This document shows, piece after piece, positions 1 to 7,139 of a DNA stretch of 8,032 nt. The position numbers were made by a program, and so were the translations under genes. The stretch covers positions 8,864-16,895 of the forward strand of contig MENB01000019.1 in the NCBI GenBank assembly GCA_001768125.1. The letters are read 5' to 3'. A model generated the notes under the pieces. It was not told the origin of the DNA. It searched no databases and saw only the letters and a list, made by a program, of their open reading frames with translations. The DNA comes from Armatimonadetes bacterium RBG_19FT_COMBO_69_19. GTDB lineage: Bacteria; Sysuimicrobiota; Sysuimicrobiia; Sysuimicrobiales; Kaftiobacteriaceae. Within the stretch, counting starts at the first letter, position 1; each line of letters starts with the position of its first letter.

Positions 1-138
1 GCCGATCCCGATGACCGTGAGGAGGCTCACGAACGCCGCGGTATCCAGATCGCGCCTCGCGTCGAAGAACCGGCCGAAGTAGAACCCGGCCACGATGGCG
101 ACGGCGAAGATTCCGATGCTGCCGGATTGCGCAAACAT
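1..138 (-). CDS. AtpZ/AtpI-like small membrane protein (partial, 3' end outside window)
   Basis: The first 46 codons of a gene that runs off the left edge. It begins at an ATG at 138-136, two bases after the TAG stop of the Rad50-like gene, so it looks like the next cistron of the same operon. The visible protein is strongly hydrophobic: a first membrane helix at about residues 6-20 (IGIFAVAIVAGFYFG), a short charged segment with FFDARRDLD at about 24-32, then the start of a second helix at about 34-46. A glycine-rich first helix, a G-x-x-x-D-containing loop and a second helix are the pattern of the AtpZ/AtpI family (putative F0F1-ATPase-associated Ca2+/Mg2+ transporter, Pfam PF09527), which often precedes the ATP synthase genes. 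The ribosome binding site is weak (GGGA, too far upstream), which suggests coupling to the preceding stop. Family assignment from 46 residues is tentative; another small two-helix membrane protein is possible. Confidence 0.6.
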   Translation of the reverse strand, partial: MFAQSGSIGIFAVAIVAGFYFGRFFDARRDLDTAAFVSLLTVIGIG

Positions 139-140
139 GG

Positions 141-2330
141 CTAGCGCTGTTCCCAGAGAGGCCCGACGGCCGGGACCGGCGCAGGGGCCGGCGTTCCGGT
201 GGGTGTCCCGGCCGATGTCCGGTCGGTCAGCTCGATCAGGTGGTCGGCGAACGCGTCATACTGGCGGCCGCAGGTGAAGAGGAACACCTGGTGGTCCCGG
301 GCGAGCTCCCGCAGCAGGGCCAGGGCGCTGGATCGGCGGCGCTCATCGAACGTGATGAACGGGTCATCGAACAGCAGCGGCGGATGCTTGCCCCCGCTCA
401 GGAGCGTAACCAGGGCCAGCCGCGCAGCCAGGTAGACGAGATCCACCGTGCCCCGGCTGAGCTGCGGCTCGGCGGCTTCGACCCAGCCGTCCGCCTCCTT
501 CGACCAGACGGACAGTTTCAAGGTCTCCTGCTCCACGGCCAGCTGCGCGTATCGCCCCTCGGTCGCAACGGCGAGATACCCGCCTGCCCGTTTCTCCACC
601 ACTTCGCGCAGCGGCACCTCAGCCAGCCGCCGTGCCTCGGTCAGTCCGGCCAGGGCCTCCTTACAGACCTCGTGGTGGCGGCGCACCATGGCGAGCGCTT
701 CCTCGGCCTCGGCCAGCTGCTCATCCCTCGCCGCCAGTTGTTCGGCGTCGGTGGCCAGCCGTTCCAGGTCCACGGCCAGCTTCATCTCGCGGCGCTGCGC
801 CTGCGCGAGAAGCTGCTCCATCTCCCGGACCTCGCGCTCGAGCCCCTGCACCTGGAGCGGCGTCATTCGCTTGGACGCGACCTCAGGCGCGCGCAGCCGC
901 TCCTGCAGTCCGAAGATGTCCCGGCGCACGGTCTTCCACTGCTCGGCGATCGCCTCGTCTTCACTGCCTTCCCGCCGGCGGGTGAGGAACTCGGCCACCT
1001 GCTGGCGGTCCCGGACGAGATCGCGGTAGCGCTGCAGCCGCTGCTCGGCGTCCGCCACCGACGCACACCCGATGTCCCCCAGGACGGTGTCGAGCTGTGC
1101 GCGGACTTGCGTGAGCTCGCCCTCCAGGGTCTGCCTGCGGCGCTCGCGCTCCTGAGCACGTAGCGCCGCGAGCTGGCCGGCCCGTGCGCTCCGGGAGATG
1201 AACGCGATACCGGCGCCGGCGGCGATGATCCCCATGATGATCAGGACCCACGCGGCGGCGGCATCGCGGAGCAGCGCTCCGGAAGTGGCGAGGGCCACGC
1301 CAAGAGCGGAAGCGATCCACCCGGCGAGCGGCGAGCGGCGGGGGGGCGGCGGGGTCTCGAGGTCCCGGCGGAGCGCGGCCAGGTCCTGCTCCCTGGCCTG
1401 GAGCCGTTCACTCAGAGCGCGCGCCGTGCGGGTCCTTCCATCATCGGGGACGCCCGCGGCGGTGGCGGTCTCGAGCTCATGGTCCAGCGAGGAGAGACGC
1501 TTACCGAGGTCCTCGATGTCGCGGACCTTCTTCTCCCACAGCGCCTCTTCACGCTTGAGTGAGGCCAGGCGCTCCTCGTCGCGCAGGATCTCGCGGTTGT
1601 TCTCCAGCAGGGCCTGCTTGGCCGTGAGCTCGGCAGCCAGCGCGGTGCGGGCCGCGGCCAGCTCCGCCAGCTCCGCCCGGGCCCGCTCGGCCTCCGCACT
1701 GTTGCGGCGCAGGAGATCCACATCCTCTCGGAGCCCGCTGGCTTTCCGCTCGAGCGCGGCCAGCAGCCCCGGTTCCTTGACCGTAGTCCCCTTGCTGCCA
1801 CGCTCGAGTGACCTGAGGTGGGCGTCCAACCGGCGCATCGCGGTCGCCACGTCCTCCCCGCCGCCGCCGATGATGCGCCCCAGCTCCTTGCTGATGCTGC
1901 TCAGGTGGATACGCTCGAGCTCGGTCTGCGCGATGTGCGCCGTGGCGTCGAACACTTTGTCGTTGCCCAGGCCGAGCACCTCGACGATACGCTCCTGGAC
2001 CACTTTGTGCTGCTCCCACATCCGGCCCAGGCCGTCCGTCAGCGTGACGCGGCGGGAAGCGAAGTTCTTCGTCAGATGGAACGTGCGCCCGTCGAGGGTG
2101 AACTCCAGGCTCAGCTCCGGCGGATCGGTGACGCCCCAGGTCCGGAAGCGATCGCGGAGGTCGGACGACGTCGTCGCGGGGTTCTCGTACAGCACGGTCC
2201 GGATCGCGGTGCGCAGCGTGGACTTCCCGGCCTCGTTGGGGCCCACGATCACGTTGACCCCGGCGGCGAACTCGAACGCGGCGTCGGGCAAACCGAGGAA
2301 GCGGCGGAGATGCAGCCGGCGGAGGATCAT
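141..2330 (-). CDS. Rad50/SbcC-like (YhaN-type) ATPase with mid-coil membrane hairpin
   Basis: A 729-residue SMC/Rad50-type ATPase, expected to pair with the Mre11-like nuclease encoded just upstream and to gate its access to DNA ends. The N-terminal lobe has Walker A GPNEAGKST at 30-38 and a likely Q-loop glutamine, Q135. Long charged helices at about 190-325 and 385-570 look like the two arms of a coiled coil. The C-terminal lobe has the ABC signature LSRG at 624-627, Walker B with PLLFDDPF at 651-658, and a switch region FLFTCG at 683-688. Between the arms, about 335-378 is hydrophobic and looks like two membrane helices with a short RD turn. There is no CxxC zinc hook; the only cysteines are C422, C556 and C687. 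At 729 residues it is shorter than E. coli SbcC (over 1,000), and the design is closer to Bacillus YhaN. The ATG overlaps the preceding TGA by 4 nt and follows GAGGTG. The last 25 residues are Pro/Ala/Thr-rich, probably disordered. Confidence 0.88.
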   Translation of the reverse strand: MILRRLHLRRFLGLPDAAFEFAAGVNVIVGPNEAGKSTLRTAIRTVLYENPATTSSDLRDRFRTWGVTDPPELSLEFTLDGRTFHLTKNFASRRVTLTDGLGRMWEQHKVVQERIVEVLGLGNDKVFDATAHIAQTELERIHLSSISKELGRIIGGGGEDVATAMRRLDAHLRSLERGSKGTTVKEPGLLAALERKASGLREDVDLLRRNSAEAERARAELAELAAARTALAAELTAKQALLENNREILRDEERLASLKREEALWEKKVRDIEDLGKRLSSLDHELETATAAGVPDDGRTRTARALSERLQAREQDLAALRRDLETPPPPRRSPLAGWIASALGVALATSGALLRDAAAAWVLIIMGIIAAGAGIAFISRSARAGQLAALRAQERERRRQTLEGELTQVRAQLDTVLGDIGCASVADAEQRLQRYRDLVRDRQQVAEFLTRRREGSEDEAIAEQWKTVRRDIFGLQERLRAPEVASKRMTPLQVQGLEREVREMEQLLAQAQRREMKLAVDLERLATDAEQLAARDEQLAEAEEALAMVRRHHEVCKEALAGLTEARRLAEVPLREVVEKRAGGYLAVATEGRYAQLAVEQETLKLSVWSKEADGWVEAAEPQLSRGTVDLVYLAARLALVTLLSGGKHPPLLFDDPFITFDERRRSSALALLRELARDHQVFLFTCGRQYDAFADHLIELTDRTSAGTPTGTPAPAPVPAVGPLWEQR
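1197..1328 (-). other. Predicted transmembrane hairpin inside the Rad50-like coiled coil
   Basis: Codons 335-378 of the Rad50-like protein. The first hydrophobic stretch (about 335-354) runs from LAGWIASAL to GALL. The second (about 357-378) runs from AAAAWVLIIMG to IAFI. They are joined only by R355-D356. A proline run and two arginines (PPPPRR, 327-332) precede the hairpin, and R380 and R383 follow it, which fits cytoplasmic flanks by the positive-inside rule. The segment sits where other Rad50 proteins carry the zinc hook at the coil apex. Membrane insertion is inferred from composition. Confidence 0.8.
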
Positions 2331-3445
2331 CCCAGCACCTCGCGGCCCTGCAGGACGGCGACCCCCACCTGCAGCGACTCCTGCAGCAGGCTCCGGCGGT
2401 CTTCCGGCGCCTCAGCGATGCGCGCGCGCATCACACGAACGAACCGTCCGAGCACCGTGTCCTCGGGGACCTCTGCGAGTTGCGCATCGTCCAGCCAGAC
2501 GTGCGTGCGGTTGGTGACGCGCAGCCGGAAGAAGGCCCCGCCGAACTCCTCCTCGAGCGCCCGCGCCGTGACGATGCGGGAGACGGGCACGAGCCCGGAC
2601 AGGATCGCGTCGCACACCGTGTCCGGATCGGCGCGCGATTCGATCGCCTTCCGCACGGCGGCGTCGTCGTTCGTGGCCAGATCCACGTCCAGCCGCACGT
2701 AGCGCCGGCGGCCGATCCGGCGCGGTGTGACCTGTGCTTCCCCGGGTGCGGCGAGGTCCACCAGCAGCACGTGGCCCGCGCCCTCCTGATCGTACGCCAG
2801 CAGTTCGGGCGAACCCGCGTACCAGGCCGGATGCGGCGGTCCGTGCACTTCGAGGGCCGAATGCCAGTCCCCCAGCGCCAGGTAGTCGAGGCCGAGCGCG
2901 CGGATCTCCTGCGGGTGCATCACGGACGATCCTTCGACGACCCCCGCGCGGTAGCACGAGCCGTGGGTCACGCCGACGGCGAACGTCGTGGTCCGGGTCT
3001 GCGGCCAGCCCTCCAGCGGGCTCGTCGCTGCGCCCGGCTCGGGGGAGCGGCCGGTGAGGGCCAGGTCGAGATCCGCGAACACGTGCGTCGCGACGGAGGG
3101 TCCGAAGAACAGCGCGTTGGGATTCGCCTGGCGCAAGTGCTCCCATCCGGCGACGTACCCGTCGGGCCCGGCATCGTGGTTGCCGCCGACGATTGCCACG
3201 CGGATCCGGGCGTCGTCCAGGCGGCGCAGTTCCCTCGCCGCGAGCTCGATCAAGGCCGGGGCGGGCTTCGGGGAGTCGAAGAGATCGCCCGCGACGAGGA
3301 CGAGATGCACCCGCTCGGCGATGGCGAGGTCCACGGCCCGGATGAGCGCCGCCTCGAGGGCGCGCCGCTGCGCGGCCCCCTTCTCTCCGAGCATCTGGAA
3401 CGGGCGCCCCAGATGCAGATCGGCGAGGTGCAGGAGGCGGATCAT
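2327..3445 (-). CDS. Mre11/SbcD-like DNA repair exonuclease (YhaO-type metallophosphoesterase)
   Basis: A 372-residue calcineurin-like metallophosphoesterase of the Mre11/SbcD/YhaO group, a Mn2+-dependent nuclease that trims DNA ends with the Rad50-like partner encoded next. Visible phosphoesterase motifs are DLH at 9-11 (D9, H11), GDLFD at 53-57 (D54), GGNHD at 87-91 (N89, H90), a TH pair at 160-161 (H161) and GDWH at 192-195. In archaeal Mre11 and E. coli SbcD the last motif is normally GHxH; here its first histidine is Asp (D193), while H195 is kept. Residues after about 240 form a capping and partner-binding region without motifs I can name. The ATG overlaps the helicase stop by 4 nt (ATGA) and has a good GAGGTG site five bases upstream. 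Its own TGA overlaps the Rad50-like start in the same way, consistent with balanced synthesis of the two subunits. Confidence 0.88.
   Translation of the reverse strand: MIRLLHLADLHLGRPFQMLGEKGAAQRRALEAALIRAVDLAIAERVHLVLVAGDLFDSPKPAPALIELAARELRRLDDARIRVAIVGGNHDAGPDGYVAGWEHLRQANPNALFFGPSVATHVFADLDLALTGRSPEPGAATSPLEGWPQTRTTTFAVGVTHGSCYRAGVVEGSSVMHPQEIRALGLDYLALGDWHSALEVHGPPHPAWYAGSPELLAYDQEGAGHVLLVDLAAPGEAQVTPRRIGRRRYVRLDVDLATNDDAAVRKAIESRADPDTVCDAILSGLVPVSRIVTARALEEEFGGAFFRLRVTNRTHVWLDDAQLAEVPEDTVLGRFVRVMRARIAEAPEDRRSLLQESLQVGVAVLQGREVLG
2336..2341 (-). promoter_or_regulatory. Ribosome binding site of the Rad50-like gene
   Basis: On the minus strand GAGGTG is followed by the 5-nt spacer CTGGG and then ATG at 2330-2328. 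It lies within the last codons of the exonuclease gene and supports the chosen start. Confidence 0.7.
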
Positions 3446-6400
3446 TCTTCCACCTCGGGCTCGCCGGTCGCTGTGTAGGGACAGATGGACGCAAAGGCGC
3501 AGTAGCGGCAGGCGCGGTAGAAGTCGGGTGTCGCGATGAACTGCTGGTTGCGGATGCCGGCGCTGACGCGCTCGATCACCCCAGCGGTGTCCTTGAGCAG
3601 CTCGCCGTCAGGCTCGGCGGTGCCGACGAGCACGCGCTGCGGGCCGAGGAAGTGCAGCTCCAGGCGCTGGGGCATCGCGCCGTACACCTCACGATACGCC
3701 AGCGCGTAGATCGCCAGCTGCAGGCTCTCCCGCGCCCGCTTGTCGGCATCCTTCTGCGTACGCACGTCGCTCGTCTTGAAGTCGATGAGCACGACCTCGT
3801 CGCCGCGCATGTCCACGCGATCCCAGCGCCCCCTCACCCGGGTCGCCCCGACCTGGAACGAGAACGGCGCCTCGACGAACGTGGGGATCTGGCCGCTCGC
3901 CTCCTGGAACGCGAAGAACTGCGCCAGCACCTCGCGGCCTTCGTCCTGCCGCTGATCCTCGTGCTCGCGGCTGATGAATCCCTCGTTGATCCAGGCGCGC
4001 TCGAAGTGGCGCAGCAGGTCCTCGAGCGTGACGAGCTGCCGGCGGGCTTTGCGCCGGTGGTATTCGCGGATCGCTTCGTGGATGGCCGATCCGTAGACCA
4101 CCCGGTGGTCCCGCAGCAGCGGCACGCGCAGGATGTGCGTGTACTTGTACTTCAGCGGGCAGGTGTCGTAGTCGTCCACCTGCCGGAAGCTCACGGGCAG
4201 AGGCTGGTCCGGGGGGATGACGCCGGCCAGGCGCTGCTGGCCTTCGGTGGAGGGCGCGTGGCGGTGGATCGCTTCTACCGGCGAGGCCTTGTACGTGGTG
4301 ACGTCTACCTGCGGGATGTCGAGCGCCTCGAGGACGAACCGGCTGACCTTGCGGGGGCGGACCCCGCCGTAGTCGCGGGCGCTGGTGAGGTACAGCTCGC
4401 GCTGCGCCCGCGTCATCCCGACGTAGAACAGCCGGCGCTCCTCCTGGAGATGGAAGTCGCCGCCCGGCGTGAGGTCCTTCACCAGCGGGTCCGCCAGGGG
4501 GATCGTCTCGCCGCGGTTGCGGGTCGGGAACCGCTCGGAGACGCAGCTGACCAGGAACACCACGGGGAACTCGAGGCCTTTGGCCCGGTGCACCGTGAGG
4601 AGACTGACCGCGTCCTGGTCGAAGTCGGCCTCCGCCACCGCGGGGTCGTCGCCGGCCCGGATCAGGTCGTCGAGGTGGGTGACGAACTCCGGCACGCGAT
4701 CATAGGCGGCGATCTCACCGTACTTCGCGATGAGATCGAAGAGCTTGGCGAGGTTGGCCACGCGCACCTCATCGTCGGGGACCTCGGAGGTCGCTAGACG
4801 GCGGATGTAGCCGGTGCGTGTCACCAGGAACTCGTAGAGGACGCGGCCGGTGACGTGGTCCTTCATCAGCTCGCGCATCTCCTCGAGATCCTGCAGGAGC
4901 TTGGCGATGGCGGCGCGGCTCTCCGGCGCGAGCTCCTCGGCCAGGTCGGTGAAGCCTTCCCGGTCAAGATGGCGGAAGACGTGCTCGAGCGTGCGGTTCT
5001 TCCGGTCGGCATAGCTCAGCGCTTTCGCCAGGTCGGTGGCCGCGACGAGGTACAAGGGCGAGACGCCCAGGTAGTACAGGCTGAGGTTGTCCGCGGGGCG
5101 CGCCAGCGCCCGCAGGAACGCGATCGCGAGCCGGATCTCCTCGCGATTGTACAGGCCCCGGCTGCCGGTGAACCGGTACGGGACGCCCCGCATGTTGAGC
5201 GCCCGCATGAACGGGTCGGCGTCGGCGTTGCTGCGGACGAGGATCGCGACGTCACGGTAGCGGGCCTCGCCCTGCTCGACCTTTTCCGCGATGCGGGAGG
5301 CGATCCAGTCGGCTTCACTGCTGAGCGTGTCGAGGTGCACGTGCTGCGGCGCGGGGCCGGGGGCGCGGACGCCCTGCAGGCGCTTGTCGAGCCCGGTCTT
5401 CACCTCGAGCCGGTCCGGGTTGTTGTGTCGGATCAGCCGGTACGCGGCATCGAGGATCGCCTGATGGGAGCGGTAGTTGGTGGTGAGGACGATCTGGCGC
5501 GCGCGGGGGTAGACATCGATGAAGTTGAGGATGTTGCTGATCGCGGCGCCGCGGAACTTGTAGATCGACTGGTCGTCGTCGCCCACGACCGTGATGTTGG
5601 GCTCGGGGTTCGCCGCGGCCAGGAGGCGCACCAGCTGGAACTGCGCGTAATTCGTGTCCTGGAACTCATCGACCAGGACGTAGCTGAAGCGCTGCTGGTA
5701 CTCGCGCAGGACCGTCGGATGCCGGCGCAGCAGGCGGAGCGTCAGCGTAATCAGGTCCCCGAAGTCGACACAACCCTCGGCGGCGAGCAGTTCCTGATAA
5801 CGCCTGTAGGTCAGTGCAATCTCGCGCTGCCGCCGGGCGTGCTCGGCGAGCTCTTTGTCCGCGGGATCCGCCTCGGCCGCGCCCACGACCTGGTCGGCGA
5901 AGGCCACGTATTCGTCCGGGGTAATGTCCTCGTCCTTCGCCCGGCTGATCAGCGCGAGCATCGCCTCGACGTAGCGGGTCGGGTCGCCCAGCGGCCGGTA
6001 GTAGTCCAACGGGAACTCGAAGAGCCGCTCGCGGAAGAAGATGACCTGCTCCGCCTTCGTCAGAATACGGAAGTCGGGGGCGAGCCCGAGGTCGAGGGCG
6101 TGGTCGCGGAGCACGCGGTCGCCGAAGGCATGGAACGTGCTGACCCAGACGTCGGTGTAGCCGTACGGGACGAGGACGTCGACGCGCTCCTCCATCTCCG
6201 CCGCGGCCTTGTCCGTGAAGGTCAGGGCCAGGATCTCAGACGGTTTCGCGCGTTTCGCGGCGATGAGCCAGGCGATCCGCCGCGTGATCACCGCGGTCTT
6301 GCCGGTGCCGGCCCCGGCCACGATGAGCAGCGGCCCGGTCTCGCAGGTGACCGCCGCCCGCTGCTGGTCGTTCAGTCCCGCGAGGATGCTCTCGGCGGCA

Positions 6401-6495
6401 TCGACGGACTGCGTCAGGGCGCGTTCCGCCAGATCCAGCACCAGCTGGCCGGACGACCCTTCGATCGTGACTCGCTTCGACCGCTCTATCATCAC
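3442..6495 (-). CDS. UvrD/PcrA-type SF1 helicase fused to a RecB/AddB-like 4Fe-4S nuclease
   Basis: A 1017-residue helicase-nuclease, likely a DNA-end resection motor. Helicase motifs in order are: Q motif LNDQQ at 41-45; Walker A GAGTGKT at 61-67; Ia LTFTDKAA at 91-98; II VDEFQD at 275-280; III VVGDDDQSIYKFRGA at 303-317; IV TTNYRS at 338-343; V TVHRAKGLEFP at 634-644; VI ERRLFYVGMTRA at 686-697. Motif III is of UvrD/PcrA type, unlike AddA. From about 768 comes a PD-(D/E)XK nuclease: H806, D892 in WDRVD, D905 and K907 in DFKTSD, and Q926/Y930 in QLAIY. C779 plus C996-x2-C999-x5-C1005 match the AddB/Cas4-type iron-sulfur staple. This resembles one subunit of mycobacterial AdnAB. The start is GTG at 6495, overlapping the recX TGA by 4 nt; ATG at 6492 is equally plausible. 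No strong ribosome binding site is visible, so coupling to recX is likely. No second motor or nuclease subunit lies nearby. Confidence 0.92.
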   Translation of the reverse strand: MMIERSKRVTIEGSSGQLVLDLAERALTQSVDAAESILAGLNDQQRAAVTCETGPLLIVAGAGTGKTAVITRRIAWLIAAKRAKPSEILALTFTDKAAAEMEERVDVLVPYGYTDVWVSTFHAFGDRVLRDHALDLGLAPDFRILTKAEQVIFFRERLFEFPLDYYRPLGDPTRYVEAMLALISRAKDEDITPDEYVAFADQVVGAAEADPADKELAEHARRQREIALTYRRYQELLAAEGCVDFGDLITLTLRLLRRHPTVLREYQQRFSYVLVDEFQDTNYAQFQLVRLLAAANPEPNITVVGDDDQSIYKFRGAAISNILNFIDVYPRARQIVLTTNYRSHQAILDAAYRLIRHNNPDRLEVKTGLDKRLQGVRAPGPAPQHVHLDTLSSEADWIASRIAEKVEQGEARYRDVAILVRSNADADPFMRALNMRGVPYRFTGSRGLYNREEIRLAIAFLRALARPADNLSLYYLGVSPLYLVAATDLAKALSYADRKNRTLEHVFRHLDREGFTDLAEELAPESRAAIAKLLQDLEEMRELMKDHVTGRVLYEFLVTRTGYIRRLATSEVPDDEVRVANLAKLFDLIAKYGEIAAYDRVPEFVTHLDDLIRAGDDPAVAEADFDQDAVSLLTVHRAKGLEFPVVFLVSCVSERFPTRNRGETIPLADPLVKDLTPGGDFHLQEERRLFYVGMTRAQRELYLTSARDYGGVRPRKVSRFVLEALDIPQVDVTTYKASPVEAIHRHAPSTEGQQRLAGVIPPDQPLPVSFRQVDDYDTCPLKYKYTHILRVPLLRDHRVVYGSAIHEAIREYHRRKARRQLVTLEDLLRHFERAWINEGFISREHEDQRQDEGREVLAQFFAFQEASGQIPTFVEAPFSFQVGATRVRGRWDRVDMRGDEVVLIDFKTSDVRTQKDADKRARESLQLAIYALAYREVYGAMPQRLELHFLGPQRVLVGTAEPDGELLKDTAGVIERVSAGIRNQQFIATPDFYRACRYCAFASICPYTATGEPEVEE
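3451..3456 (-). promoter_or_regulatory. Ribosome binding site of the Mre11-like gene
   Basis: On the minus strand GAGGTG is followed by the 5-nt spacer GAAGA and then ATG at 3445-3443. The hexamer and spacing match those in front of the Rad50-like gene, which suggests the two subunits are initiated at similar rates. The site is embedded in the glutamate-rich C-terminal codons of the helicase-nuclease. Confidence 0.7.
3481..3510 (-). other. C-terminal iron-sulfur cysteine cluster of the helicase-nuclease
   Basis: Codons 996-1005 encode CRYCAFASIC, a C-x2-C-x5-C arrangement that, with the upstream C779 (in DTCPLKY), supplies four ligands. AddB and Cas4-family nucleases use the same spacing to hold a 4Fe-4S cluster that pins the two ends of the nuclease fold together. 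Cluster binding here is inferred from the spacing. Confidence 0.8.
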
Positions 6496-7136
6496 TCTGT
6501 AACCGACACCGCGTGACCGAAGACCGCATGCAGCGCCCCGGCGATCGCGCCGGCCGAGAAGCCCCGCCGGTGCAGGACCCCGGCCAGCCGCCGGTAGGCG
6601 ACCTCCGCCGGCTGGGCGCGGTACCGGCGGAGGCGGGACCGCGCCACCTCGAGCGCGAGCTGGTGCTCGTCGGCCTCGGAGAACGCCTCACGCACGGCCT
6701 GATCGATGACCCCGGCGGCCACACCTTTTCGGAGGAGTTCGCTGCGCAACCGGACACCTCCTGAAGGACGCAACGCCAGGCGCCCCCGGATCCAGGTCCG
6801 CGCGAACCGCCCGTCGTCGAGGAATCCTTCCGCCGACAGACGATCGAGGACGGCGCGGATCACGGCGGGGGCTGTGCCCCGCCGGCGCAGGCGCTCATCC
6901 AGTTCGCGCCGGCTCCGCAGGCGCACGCTGAGCAGCCGCAACGCGCTCTCCGTGGCGAGCACGATCTCGGCCCGGCCGCGGAGCGCCTCGAGCGCCTCTT
7001 CGTCGAGCTCCACGCCGGAGGCCAGACCGAGCGTGGCCACGTCCTCCGGCCGCACGCGCAAGGCATGCCCGTCATCGAGCACCACCCGCTGGTGGCGCCA
7101 CCGACCTGAGGGCGGGCCGACGCGCAGGACCTTCAC
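6492..7136 (-). CDS. recX: RecX, regulator of RecA
   Basis: A 214-residue RecX, the small helical protein that binds RecA filaments and limits or remodels their activity. The core runs from about residue 64 to 205 and shows the family's repeated three-helix units: SALRLLSVRLRSRRELDERL at 64-83, then LSAEGFLDDGRFARTWI at 100-116 with the characteristic G-x-LDD-x-RFA motif, then RLRSELLRKGV at 129-139. About 60 N-terminal residues (including VVLDDGHALRVRPEDV at 18-33) form an extension like that of Bacillota RecX and absent from the shorter enterobacterial form. The start is GTG at 7136-7134, in the same frame as recA and only one sense codon after its TGA, so no earlier start is possible. A modest AAGG lies 8 nt upstream. 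A GTG at codon 18 is a weaker alternative. Confidence 0.92.
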   Translation of the reverse strand: MKVLRVGPPSGRWRHQRVVLDDGHALRVRPEDVATLGLASGVELDEEALEALRGRAEIVLATESALRLLSVRLRSRRELDERLRRRGTAPAVIRAVLDRLSAEGFLDDGRFARTWIRGRLALRPSGGVRLRSELLRKGVAAGVIDQAVREAFSEADEHQLALEVARSRLRRYRAQPAEVAYRRLAGVLHRRGFSAGAIAGALHAVFGHAVSVTE

Positions 7137-7139
7137 ATC

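Noticed and set aside
130..170. A transcription terminator after the Rad50-like gene
   Set aside because: Only a short palindrome (AGCGCT) is present, with no stem of useful length and no T-run, and the next start codon follows after two bases.
651..662. Walker B of the Rad50-like protein reading DDPF instead of DE as a broken catalytic site
   Set aside because: As far as I recall, Asp-Asp at this place is usual in YhaN-type ATPases, so I do not treat it as a defect. Coordinates here are residue numbers; the codons lie at about 345-380.
240..1163. Open frames on the plus strand opposite the Rad50-like gene, also 1198-2517 and 1818-2702
   Set aside because: They are low-complexity R/S/A-rich or L/Q/H-rich translations with no recognisable domain, running through an ATPase gene with clear Walker and signature motifs.
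1332..1351. G-rich run on the plus strand as a possible G-quadruplex or repeat
   Set aside because: It is simply the codons for the PPPPRR stretch before the membrane hairpin and shows no repeated unit beyond that.
3466..4194. Cas4 or another CRISPR-associated nuclease
   Set aside because: The iron-sulfur cysteine pattern is shared with Cas4, but the domain is fused to a UvrD-type motor in a repair operon. There are no repeat-spacer arrays or other cas genes in the window.
3652..4797. Open frame of 381 codons on the plus strand opposite the helicase-nuclease
   Set aside because: It is antisense to the nuclease domain and the last helicase motifs, with no motif of its own and no credible ribosome binding context. 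Treated as a shadow.
4855..6516. Open frame of 553 codons on the plus strand opposite the helicase
   Set aside because: It lies wholly antisense to a gene with a complete set of helicase motifs. Its composition (rich in R, G, E, V, H, without motifs) is that expected of a mirror frame in high-GC DNA.
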